Below are positions 23,618 to 30,683 of a stretch of 64,000 bases of DNA, one piece after another (the first letter of the stretch is position 1; each line of letters opens with the position of its first letter). The position numbers and the translations under genes were made by a program. Origin of the DNA: Anaerolineae bacterium. Lineage in GTDB: Bacteria > Chloroflexota > Anaerolineae > Anaerolineales > Villigracilaceae. The stretch lies in contig JAKLPV010000054.1 in assembly GCA_022013685.1 (NCBI GenBank), positions 82,962 through 146,961 on the forward strand. Reading direction: 5' to 3'. The notes beneath the pieces were generated by a model. That model searched no databases. It was not told the origin of the DNA and was given only the letters and a program-made list of their open reading frames with translations.

Positions 23618-24124
23618 ATGTTTTCAGAAGAACGCACTTACCGGCCAGAACTCTTGCCACGCCAGGGTGAACGCAACGCTTGGATATTGGCTTTGCTTGC
23701 CAGTCTTGCCCTGGCTTTGTTGCATTTCCGGGGTGTTGTGCCGTTCTTTTCGTGGATTTTTGTGATCTTCCTTGTGCTTTCCGCCGCCAGTATCTCGCTC
23801 GGCAACTGGATGGATCGTCACACCTCCCTGCGCCTTTCCGCGGATGGGACCGCTTTTGAGAACGGTCTGCGCCGCGTCAAATTGGCCTGGACCGAAATCA
23901 ACGAAGTCCGCATTTTGCCCGCCCGCTGGGGAGAACAGATCCACGTGATCGGCGCACAGGCTCATTTCACCTTTAATACCCTCGGCGAGTTGCAGTTCAA
24001 AGGTGAAAACAGAACCAAGGTCGGCTTTGCCCAGGGTCAGGAAATCTTAAAAGAAATCCTGAAAGCCAGCGGCTTGACCAATAAACAAAAGAACGAACAG
24101 TACGCTTATTATTCGCGCGCCTAA
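23618..24124 (+). CDS. Membrane protein with bacterial PH-like domain
   Basis: 168 residues. Two adjacent hydrophobic helices (about 22-40 and 43-62), then a short beta-rich domain ('TSLRLSADGTAFENGLRRVKLAWTEINEVRI' region) of the bacterial PH (YcxB/bPH) type, where 'L--dG--f--g-----W-eI--V' is typical. Function unknown; such proteins often sit at the inner membrane. Followed by a strong terminator. Confidence 0.6.
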   Translation: MFSEERTYRPELLPRQGERNAWILALLASLALALLHFRGVVPFFSWIFVIFLVLSAASISLGNWMDRHTSLRLSADGTAFENGLRRVKLAWTEINEVRILPARWGEQIHVIGAQAHFTFNTLGELQFKGENRTKVGFAQGQEILKEILKASGLTNKQKNEQYAYYSRA

Positions 24125-24146
24125 AGCCACACGCTGTGAGGACAGG

Positions 24147-24179
24147 ACGCGCCTGCCGCAACACAGCAGGCGCGTTTTT
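24147..24179 (+). terminator. Rho-independent terminator
   Basis: Stem CGCGCCTGC / GCAGGCGCG with a 9-base loop and TTTTT, after the PH-like gene and upstream of tyrS. Confidence 0.9.
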
Positions 24180-24194
24180 GATTGATGAGTGCAG

Positions 24195-24275
24195 TCCTCC
24201 CGAAGGACATCGGGACGATGTGAGCGGAGGCCTTGAGCGACGACGAAAAGCCGAAGCCGAAGGACGATTCCGCCA
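24195..24275. repeat. Degenerate member of the GTCCTTCG/CTCCGCTC repeat group
   Basis: Contains GTCCTCCCGAAGGAC, GAGCGGAGG and AGCCGAAGGACGA, the same building blocks (GTCCTTCG.., ..CTCCGCTC) seen in the intergenic repeats near 49.4 and 50.2 kb. Lies between the terminator and tyrS. No T-box hallmark is visible. Confidence 0.45.
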
Positions 24276-24327
24276 GGATTTGAAATCATTTTATGTTGCC
24301 TATGGGCAAAATTATGGAGGCACCACC

Positions 24328-25539
24328 ATGAACATCAATGAACAAGTCGAAATTCTTATGCAGGGAACCGAGTACGGCGATCAAAACCTGACCCGCCAGA
24401 TGGAAAATGAACTGCGCGAGCGCCTGACCGAGGCCGAGAAACAAGGCCGCCCACTCAAGGTCTATTGCGGCTACGATCCGCGCACCGCCGACCTGCACAT
24501 TGGTCACACCGTCACCATGCGCAAACTGCGCCAGTTCCAGGAACTCGGCCACGAAGTGACCTTTGTCATTGGCACGTACACCTCCCTGATCGGTGACCCC
24601 TCCGACAAAGACAAACTTCGTCCGCTTCTGACTCACGACCAGGTTATGGAAAATGCCAACAGCTACGCCGAGCAGGCCTTTCGCGTGCTCGACCGCGAGA
24701 AGACCATCATCCGCTACAACCACGAGTGGCTTTCGGAGCTTTCTTTTGCCGAGTTGATCAAACTCGCTTCAAACTTCACCATTCAGCAGTTCCTGACCCG
24801 CGAGGCCTTCCGCAAACGTTGGGATGAAAACGACGGCGTCTACCTGCACGAATTCTTCTATGCCATCATGCAGGGCTACGATGCTTACGCCCTTCGCACC
24901 GATGTCCAGGTTGGCGGCACCGACCAGCTCTTTAATATCATCACGGCTGGCCGCAAGGTGATGACTGCCATGGGCGAAAAACCCAATATCGGCATCATCA
25001 TGGCCATCCTGCCCGGCACCGATGGCGTTGTCAAGATGAGCAAGTCGCTTGGCAACCACATTCCGCTTAATTCGAACCCTGAGGACATGTACGGTAAGGT
25101 TATGTCTGTGCCCGATGCAGCCATGCCGCAGTTTGCCAAACTCGTCACCCGCTGGCTGCCCGCCGATGTTCATCAGTTCGAAAACGATCTTAAAAGTGGC
25201 CTGCTCCACCCGCGCGATGCCAAGATGCGCCTGGCCCACGAGATCACGGCTACCTACTACAGTGAAGCAGAAGCAACTCATGCCCAGGAAGCCTTCGTGC
25301 GCCAGTTCCAGCAGGGGCAAATTCCTGATGATATGCCTGAATACAGCCTGCAGCCCGGTCAAACCGTGCTGGATGTGCTGATCGCGGCTGCCATGGTCGC
25401 CAGCAAATCTGAAGGGCGGCGCATGTTTGATCAAAAAGGTGTCCGCCTGGATGGCAATGTTCTCGATAAATCCGATGCCGAATTCCCCCACCCCGGCGTG
25501 TTGCAAGTTGGCAAACGACGCTTCGTGCGCGTAAAATAA
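24328..25539 (+). CDS. tyrS: Tyrosine-tRNA ligase
   Basis: 403 residues from ATG, preceded by GGAGG seven bases away; a longer in-frame opening at 24136 is only a read-through of the leader. Class I synthetase motifs: 'DLHIGHTVTM' (HIGH) and 'VVKMSKSLGNH' (KMSKS). C-terminal S4-like RNA-binding domain ('AAAMVASKSEGRRMFDQKGVRLDG'). The tyrosine-binding segments match the TyrS type with KMSKS-like 'KMSKS' rather than KFGKT, common in non-enterobacterial lineages. Convergent with the aromatic biosynthesis operon. Confidence 0.97.
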   Translation: MNINEQVEILMQGTEYGDQNLTRQMENELRERLTEAEKQGRPLKVYCGYDPRTADLHIGHTVTMRKLRQFQELGHEVTFVIGTYTSLIGDPSDKDKLRPLLTHDQVMENANSYAEQAFRVLDREKTIIRYNHEWLSELSFAELIKLASNFTIQQFLTREAFRKRWDENDGVYLHEFFYAIMQGYDAYALRTDVQVGGTDQLFNIITAGRKVMTAMGEKPNIGIIMAILPGTDGVVKMSKSLGNHIPLNSNPEDMYGKVMSVPDAAMPQFAKLVTRWLPADVHQFENDLKSGLLHPRDAKMRLAHEITATYYSEAEATHAQEAFVRQFQQGQIPDDMPEYSLQPGQTVLDVLIAAAMVASKSEGRRMFDQKGVRLDGNVLDKSDAEFPHPGVLQVGKRRFVRVK

Positions 25540-25549
25540 AACCTTTTTT

Positions 25550-25616
25550 GGACACGGAGAGAGCGGAGTTGCACGGAACTTATAAAAAATCCGTCAAATC
25601 CGTCCACTCCGTGTCC
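25550..25616. repeat. Inverted repeat GGACACGGAG / CTCCGTGTCC
   Basis: Ten-base perfect arms spanning the 3' ends of the convergent tyrS and aroK-aroB genes; the second arm and interior include the aroK-aroB stop and encode its last residues. A half-copy (CGGACACGGAG) occurs before rpsR at 42016. Confidence 0.7.
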
Positions 25617-27216
25617 TATTTTTTATCTCTTCAAGCACCATTTCCTGCCAGCCCGCTACCTCGACCCCCACCTGCACCAGGCCGGGGCGCACCGGCAGCA
25701 CAAATTTGATTTTCCCGGAGGCTTTTTTCTTATCAACCCCGACCGCTTTGATGATCGATTCGGGATTCATCCCGGCCGGGACATCCACCGGCAAACCGAG
25801 CCCCGTCAAGGCCCCGCGGATTTCGTCCGTTAACCCAGGGCGCGCCACCCCGCGCTTTTCTGCCATTTGAGCGGCGATCACCATCCCGATCACAATTGCT
25901 TCGCCGTGGAACAATTCAAAGCCCGAAGCCAGTTCGATGGCATGGCCGATCGTGTGCCCGAGGTTGAGCGCCGCGCGGAAGCCTTTTTCATACGGATCAG
26001 CTTCGATGACTTCGATTTTGACCGACATCGAGCGCCGTACAACCTCGTCCAACCGGCTTTCAACCTTTTCCCAGCCTTGACTGCAAATTTCAAATAATCC
26101 CTTGTCGGCGATCAGCCCCGCTTTGACAACTTCTCCCAACCCGGAGCGCAGTTCACGTTCCGGCAGTGTGGAGAGAGTTTCCGGGTCGGCCAGCACCAGT
26201 TGTGGCGGGTGGAAAGCGCCAATCAGGTTCTTGCCTTGCGGCAGGTCGAAGCCGGTTTTGCCGCCCAGCGACGAATCGGCCATCGCCAGCAGGGTGGTCG
26301 GGACGCCGACCCAATCGACGCCACGCAGGTAGCTGGCCGCGGCATAGCCTGCCAGGTCGCCGGTCACGCCGCCGCCCAAGGCAACGACGGTGCTTTTGCG
26401 GTCCATGCCCAAGGCCAGGAAGGCTTGCCAGAACCCGGCCACGGTTTCGAGCGTTTTGTTTTGCTCCCCGGCCGGGAAGATCACCAATTCGGCGTTGTAA
26501 CCGGCCTCCCGCAGCGATTTCAGCGCTTGATCGCCATGCAACGCTGCGACATTGGAGTCGCTGACAACGGCCACCGGTCCGCCCAAATTGCGCGCCTTGA
26601 GCATTGCGCCGAGAGAATTTAACCCGCCGGGCTCAACCCGCACATCATAGCCGTGGCGTCCCATGCCGCGCACGTGGAACCAGCCCAACTGGCTCTGGAT
26701 CTGTTTGACCAGTTTGGCCGGGGATGCGGAGGATGTGTCGATTTGCACGGGGAAGGATGCGTAGTGCCCGGCGCGGGCGGCGAGCAGGGTTTGGAGCTTT
26801 TGGGCAGACGCGCTCTTCGACTGCGCTTCGCTCCGCTCAGAGCTTGATAAAAGCGGCCTTTCCTCGCTCGATTCGGTCACTCGTTTTAGCAAGACATCGA
26901 AGGGGGCTGTTAGCAGAAGGACCCGTCCGTGCGACTCGGCCAGGGTGCGCGATTCAGGCTTGAGCAGCGCGCCGCCGCCCAGGGCGATGACGGAGTCGGA
27001 TTTAACGGGTTCCAGGAGCAGGGTCGAGAGCGTCTCGTGCTCCAAAAGCCGAAAGGCCGATTCGCCTTTGGAAGCGAAGATGTCAGGGATTTTGAACCCG
27101 CTGCGATTCTCAAATTCAGAATCGAGATCGATGAAGGACAAGTTGAGGGCGCGGGCCAGTTTTTTACCGAGGGTGCTTTTGCCAGCGCCGGAGGGGCCGT
27201 AGAGGAAGATGTTCAT
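25594..27216 (-). CDS. aroKB: Shikimate kinase - 3-dehydroquinate synthase fusion
   Basis: 540 residues, two enzymes of the shikimate pathway on one chain. Residues 1-175 are shikimate kinase: P-loop 'GPSGAGKSTLGKKLARAL', 'FIDLDSEFENRSG' and 'IALGGGALL'. Residues about 190-535 are 3-dehydroquinate synthase: 'VVALGGGVTGDLAGYAAASYLRGV', 'DSSLGGKTGFDLPQGKNLIGAFHPP' and the zinc ligands around 'LNLGHTIGHAIE' and 'FHGEAI'. Start ATG at 27216 gives MNIFLYGPSG; a TTG five codons earlier is in frame. The lid region of the kinase carries an extra Ser/Glu-rich stretch (about 124-139) that matches a genomic repeat. Last gene of the operon. Confidence 0.95.
   Translation of the reverse strand: MNIFLYGPSGAGKSTLGKKLARALNLSFIDLDSEFENRSGFKIPDIFASKGESAFRLLEHETLSTLLLEPVKSDSVIALGGGALLKPESRTLAESHGRVLLLTAPFDVLLKRVTESSEERPLLSSSERSEAQSKSASAQKLQTLLAARAGHYASFPVQIDTSSASPAKLVKQIQSQLGWFHVRGMGRHGYDVRVEPGGLNSLGAMLKARNLGGPVAVVSDSNVAALHGDQALKSLREAGYNAELVIFPAGEQNKTLETVAGFWQAFLALGMDRKSTVVALGGGVTGDLAGYAAASYLRGVDWVGVPTTLLAMADSSLGGKTGFDLPQGKNLIGAFHPPQLVLADPETLSTLPERELRSGLGEVVKAGLIADKGLFEICSQGWEKVESRLDEVVRRSMSVKIEVIEADPYEKGFRAALNLGHTIGHAIELASGFELFHGEAIVIGMVIAAQMAEKRGVARPGLTDEIRGALTGLGLPVDVPAGMNPESIIKAVGVDKKKASGKIKFVLPVRPGLVQVGVEVAGWQEMVLEEIKNRTRSGRI
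26816..26851. repeat. Repeat-like segment inside the shikimate kinase domain
   Basis: CTCTTCGACTGCGCTTCGCT followed by CCGCTCAGAGCTTG repeats the CTTCGACTNCGC...CTCCGCTCAG pattern of the intergenic repeats at 49.4 and 50.2 kb. It encodes the extra low-complexity 'SSSERSEAQSKSASAQ' after 'ERPLL', a place where other shikimate kinases are shorter. Confidence 0.55.
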
Positions 27217-27241
27217 GAATTTCTCGCTCAATTCGTTTTTC

Positions 27242-27314
27242 TGTCATTTCGAACCGCGTAGCGGTGAGAAATCTTTGGCATGGGGAAGATTTCTCGCTGT
27301 CGCTCGAAATGACA
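27242..27314. repeat. Nested inverted repeat TGTCATTTCGA ... TCGAAATGACA
   Basis: Outer arms of 11 bases and inner arms GAGAAATCTT / AAGATTTCTC, both perfect, fill the gap between aroC and aroK-aroB. It can form one long hairpin in the operon mRNA; no T-run follows on the minus strand. Confidence 0.9.
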
Positions 27315-27325
27315 AGGATGGGCGT

Positions 27326-28495
27326 TTAAGCCCAAAAAATATGTTCGCCGCCGGTGATGTGCAGGTCCGAGAGGCGGGGTTGGCGCAAGGCGGCGAAGCG
27401 TGGCAGCATCTCGGACAGGCTGTCTCCGCCCAGTTTGGCGAGCAGGGCATCGGCCAGGATAAAGGCCGTCATGGCTTCGAGGAGCGGCACGGCGCGCGGG
27501 ACGGGACAGAAATCGGAGCGCTCGTATTTGGTATCCACTTCGAGGCCGCTGGCGAGATCGACCGAGCGCTGCGGGACAAGTGTGGTGGCGATCGGTTTCA
27601 TCGCGGCGCGGATGATGAGCGCTTCGCCGTTGGTGACGCCGCCCTCCAGTCCGCCCGAGCGATCGGTGGGACGGGTCAGGCGCTCCCCATCGAGGCGGAT
27701 GGCATCGTGGGCGCGGGTGCCGGGCAGGCGCGCGTTTTCGAAAGCGTCGCCAAACTCGACGCCTTTCATGGCTTGGACGGAGAGAATCGCTGCCCCGAGC
27801 CGGGCTTCGAGACGGGTGTCCCATTGGGCAAAGGAACCCAGCCCGACCGGCAGGCCGGTGGCGGTGATCTCGAGAATGCCGCCCAGGGTGTCGCGTTCCT
27901 GCATGATTTGTTTGATGCGCTCTTGCATTTTCTCGGCTGCGACGGGGTCCGGGCAGCGCACATCGTTGCTTTCGGCCAGGGCCGGGCGTTCGGCGAGCGG
28001 GATGGCCGAGAGATCGGCGTCGATCTCGCCGATGCTGCGCACATAACCGCCAACGCGGATGCCAAACTGGGCCAGGAAATGTTTGCAAATGGCCCCGACA
28101 GCCACTCGGGAAGTGGTTTCGCGGGCTGAGGCGCGTTCGAGCGAAGGGCGCAAATCGTTGTAGCCGTATTTGACCGCTCCGGTCAGGTCGGCGTGGCCGG
28201 GGCGCGGAATGCTGAAGGCCGGGATGGGCTTGTCTTTCCATTTGACGTGGTCGGCATTGAGCACTTGCAGCGCGATCGGCGCGCCGGTGGTCTGCCCGGC
28301 CATCACGCCGGACAGGATTTCGGCGCTGTCTTTCTCGATTTTCATCCGTCCGCCCGAGCCGGCTCCCTGTTGGCGGCGCAAGAGTTCGGTATTGATGATT
28401 TCGGGCGTCAACGGCAGCCCGGCGGGCATTCCATCGAGGATGGCTGTCAGGGCCGGGCCGTGTGATTCTCCGGCGGTCAGGAAACGTAGGGGCAT
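27326..28495 (-). CDS. aroC: Chorismate synthase
   Basis: Converts EPSP to chorismate with reduced FMN. 389 residues. Starts 'PLRFLTAGESHGPALTAILDGMPAGLPL', the family opening, and carries 'RPGHADLTGAVKYGYNDLRPSLERASARETTSRVA'-type FMN and substrate motifs (signature 2) and 'RSDFCPVPRAVPLLEAMTAF'. Penultimate gene of the shikimate operon. Confidence 0.97.
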   Translation of the reverse strand: MPLRFLTAGESHGPALTAILDGMPAGLPLTPEIINTELLRRQQGAGSGGRMKIEKDSAEILSGVMAGQTTGAPIALQVLNADHVKWKDKPIPAFSIPRPGHADLTGAVKYGYNDLRPSLERASARETTSRVAVGAICKHFLAQFGIRVGGYVRSIGEIDADLSAIPLAERPALAESNDVRCPDPVAAEKMQERIKQIMQERDTLGGILEITATGLPVGLGSFAQWDTRLEARLGAAILSVQAMKGVEFGDAFENARLPGTRAHDAIRLDGERLTRPTDRSGGLEGGVTNGEALIIRAAMKPIATTLVPQRSVDLASGLEVDTKYERSDFCPVPRAVPLLEAMTAFILADALLAKLGGDSLSEMLPRFAALRQPRLSDLHITGGEHIFWA

Positions 28496-28504
28496 GGGGA
28501 CTCC

Positions 28505-28545
28505 TTTTTGGGTAATTGGAGATTGGTAATTAGCGATTGGTGCTT
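28505..28545. repeat. Low-complexity GGTAATTGGAGATTGGTAATTAG tract
   Basis: Direct imperfect copies of GGTAATTGGAGATT/GGTAATTAGCGATTGG in the gap between the aminotransferase and aroC genes. Similar simple tracts occur at other junctions in this window. Confidence 0.5.
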
Positions 28546-28578
28546 GATATTTCTATTCTCGAATATCGATTTAGCGTT

Positions 28579-29745
28579 TTACCAAATATCCAAATCACTC
28601 AATCGATTAAGCGCCTCGACCAGCTCTGCATCGGGAGAGCAGAAGGCCAGGCGGGCGTAGCCTTCGGTGCCGAAGACGGTTCCGGGTGTCAGGCTGACGC
28701 GGGCATTTTGCAGAACTTGGTTGGTGAAATCGACGGCTTTCCAGTCGCCGGGCAGTTTGAACCAGGCGTAGAGCGATGCCTGCGGCAGATCGACCTCCAG
28801 CCCGAGTTCGCGCAGGCGGCCGATGACCAGGTCGCGGCGGCGCTGGTAGATCTGGTTGCGCGGCCCCAGCCAGGACTGGTCCCCGCTCAGGGCTGCGATC
28901 GAGGCTTCGAGGATTGGCTTGAACCCGCCCGAATTGACATTGGCCTCGATCGTGCCGAGCGTCTTGAGCACATCCGTATTGCCAACTGCCACCGCTGTGC
29001 GCCAGCCGGCCATGTTGTGCGATTTGGACAGGGTATTGAATTCGATTGCCACATCCAGCGCGCCGGGGATTTCGAGCAGGCTGGCGGCATAGTAGCCATC
29101 ATAGGTGACCTGGGTGTAGGCCGCGTCCGAAACCAGTAAAATGTCGTGGCGCAGGGCAAACTCGACCGCAGACGCAAAGAATTCGCGCGAAGCGACCGCC
29201 GAAGTCGGGTTGTTGGGGAAGTTCAGCCACAACAGCCGGGCGCGACTCACAATATCGGCCGGGATGGCCGCCAGGTCGGGTAGAAATCCGGTTTCGCGGC
29301 TGGACGGCACGATGAACGGCTCGGCCCCGGCAAAGCGCGCGCCGCGCACATAGCTCATGTAGGCTGGTTCGGGGATCAACGCCACATCACCCGGCTCGAG
29401 CAAGGCCTGCGACAGGTGGAAAATGCCCTCCTTTGAGCCGAGCAGCGGCAAAACCTGGGCGGTCGGGTCGAGCGTCACGTTGTGCAGGCGCTGGTAAAGC
29501 TTGGCCCAGGCCTCGCGCAGGGCAGGCGTGCCCTTGATCGGCTGGTAGCCGTGGCTGTCAGGCCGGGCTGCGGCGCACGTCAGGGCTTCGATGATATGCG
29601 GCGCAGGCGGCAGGTCGGGCGAGCCAATGTCGAGACGGATGATCGGCGTTGAGTTGCCATCGGCGCGCAATGCGTTGATGCGCACATCGACAGCGGCGAA
29701 GAAGTGGTCAGAGATGCTGGTGGTGCGGGTGGCGAAAGTTTTCAT
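28579..29745 (-). CDS. Class I/II aminotransferase, probably aromatic or prephenate aminotransferase
   Basis: 388 residues from ATG (a longer opening would run into aroE). PLP fold type I: 'RLDIGSPDLPPAP' N-terminal arm, 'LNFPNNPTSAVA', 'DAAYTQVTYDG', and the Schiff-base Lys in 'TLSKSHNMAGWR'. It resembles LL-diaminopimelate/aspartate aminotransferases of the Ibeta/Igamma type. Location between aroE and aroC suggests a role in making phenylalanine or tyrosine from prephenate or its keto acids; the substrate is inferred only from position. Confidence 0.85.
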   Translation of the reverse strand: MKTFATRTTSISDHFFAAVDVRINALRADGNSTPIIRLDIGSPDLPPAPHIIEALTCAAARPDSHGYQPIKGTPALREAWAKLYQRLHNVTLDPTAQVLPLLGSKEGIFHLSQALLEPGDVALIPEPAYMSYVRGARFAGAEPFIVPSSRETGFLPDLAAIPADIVSRARLLWLNFPNNPTSAVASREFFASAVEFALRHDILLVSDAAYTQVTYDGYYAASLLEIPGALDVAIEFNTLSKSHNMAGWRTAVAVGNTDVLKTLGTIEANVNSGGFKPILEASIAALSGDQSWLGPRNQIYQRRRDLVIGRLRELGLEVDLPQASLYAWFKLPGDWKAVDFTNQVLQNARVSLTPGTVFGTEGYARLAFCSPDAELVEALNRLSDLDIW

Positions 29746-29789
29746 GGATTGTCCATTGGAACGCGGATTTTTCTTAAGAATCTCTGTGG

Positions 29790-30668
29790 CTAAATGCTCT
29801 CGCGCATGGCGGTTCTGTCTGCCGGGTGGCCGGTCCACAGCTCAAAGGCCAGGGCGGCTTGTTCAATCAGCATGCCCAGCCCGTTGGATGCCTGCAAACC
29901 GGCAGCGCGGGCGCGCTTCATCAGCAGGGTTTCGGGCGGGTTATAAACCAGGTCGTAGACAAAGGCTCTGAGCGGGAAACCCCAATCCCAGGCGCAGGTT
30001 TCGATGTTGGGGCTCATGCCAAGCGGCGTTGTGTTGACTAGCAGCTCAAAAGCGGTTGTTTGGGAATCGAGACTTTGGGCGGCCTGCAAGCCGAATTCCG
30101 TTACGAGGGCCTGGGCTTGCTCGATGCGCCGGGCCGCTACCGCAACATCCCAGCCGTGGGCTTTGAGTGCAAAAACGACAGCCCGCGCCGACCCGCCAGA
30201 GCCTAAAACCAACCCCCTCCCGGCCTCCCCCATTTTCGAAACTCGAAAATGGGGGAGGGGAAGATTTGTCCCTCCCCTAAATTCCGTTCTTTGGAATTTG
30301 GGGGAGGGTAGGTGGGGGCTCAAATCTTCCCAAAACCCCGCCGCATCGGTGTTATCGCCGATCAAGCGGCCATTCTGTGCGTAAATCGTGTTGACCGCGC
30401 CGATGGCTTTTGCCGTTTCAGAGAGTTCATCCAGCAGTGAGAGTACCGCCTGCTTGTGCGGAATGGTCACATTCAGCCCGTGGATCTCTCCGCTGCGGAC
30501 GCGCCCCAGGAGATGGGCCAATTCGTCTGGGCGAGCCGGGTCAACCGGGAACAGGGAATAACTGCCTTCCAGCCCGGCTGCTTTCAGCGCGGCAGTGTGC
30601 AGTTTGGGCGAAAGGCTGTGGCTGAGGGGGAAGCCAGTTAAGCCGAGGCGATAGGCTTCACGTTTCAT
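29790..30668 (-). CDS. aroE: Shikimate dehydrogenase with in-frame palindromic insert
   Basis: Reduces 3-dehydroshikimate with NADPH. 292 residues: substrate domain 'GLTGFPLSHSLSPKLHTAALK', catalytic Lys in 'NVTIPHKQAV', 'GAVNTI', 'GDNTDAAGF', then the Rossmann 'GLVLGSGGSARAVVFAL' and C-terminal 'NTTPLGM'. Between 'GFWEDL' (about 116) and the Rossmann motif (151) lie about 34 extra residues (SPHLPSPKFQRTEF...) not found in ordinary AroE. They are encoded by two perfect hairpin-forming repeats. The frame is kept, and the insert falls at a domain hinge loop. Overlaps aroA by four bases (ATGA). Confidence 0.95.
   Translation of the reverse strand: MKREAYRLGLTGFPLSHSLSPKLHTAALKAAGLEGSYSLFPVDPARPDELAHLLGRVRSGEIHGLNVTIPHKQAVLSLLDELSETAKAIGAVNTIYAQNGRLIGDNTDAAGFWEDLSPHLPSPKFQRTEFRGGTNLPLPHFRVSKMGEAGRGLVLGSGGSARAVVFALKAHGWDVAVAARRIEQAQALVTEFGLQAAQSLDSQTTAFELLVNTTPLGMSPNIETCAWDWGFPLRAFVYDLVYNPPETLLMKRARAAGLQASNGLGMLIEQAALAFELWTGHPADRTAMRESI
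30210..30318. repeat. Two-hairpin palindromic element inside aroE
   Basis: Hairpin 1: 16-bp perfect arms 30224-30239 and 30243-30258 (CCTCCCCCATTTTCGA and its complement) with loop AAC. Hairpin 2: arms 30270-30285 and 30293-30308 (CCCTCCCCTAAATTCC), one G-T wobble. Flanking CCCCCTCC / GGTGGGGG could form an outer stem. Confidence 0.92.
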
Positions 30669-30683
30669 TTTTCACGTTTCATT
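30657..30683. repeat. Direct repeat of TTCACGTTTCATTT at the aroA/aroE junction
   Basis: TTCACGTTTCATTT occurs twice in tandem. On the coding strand this is ATGAAACGTGAA twice: the first copy encodes the aroA tail MKREK, the second the aroE start MKRE. Confidence 0.85.

Noticed and set aside
24125..24327. T-box riboswitch upstream of tyrS
   Set aside because: No UGGNACC-type T-box sequence and no tyrosine codon in a specifier loop could be found; the segment is a terminator of the previous gene plus repeat DNA.
24136..24327. N-terminal extension of TyrS
   Set aside because: The frame is open but runs through the terminator and repeat; ATG at 24328 has a GGAGG and gives the standard TyrS start.
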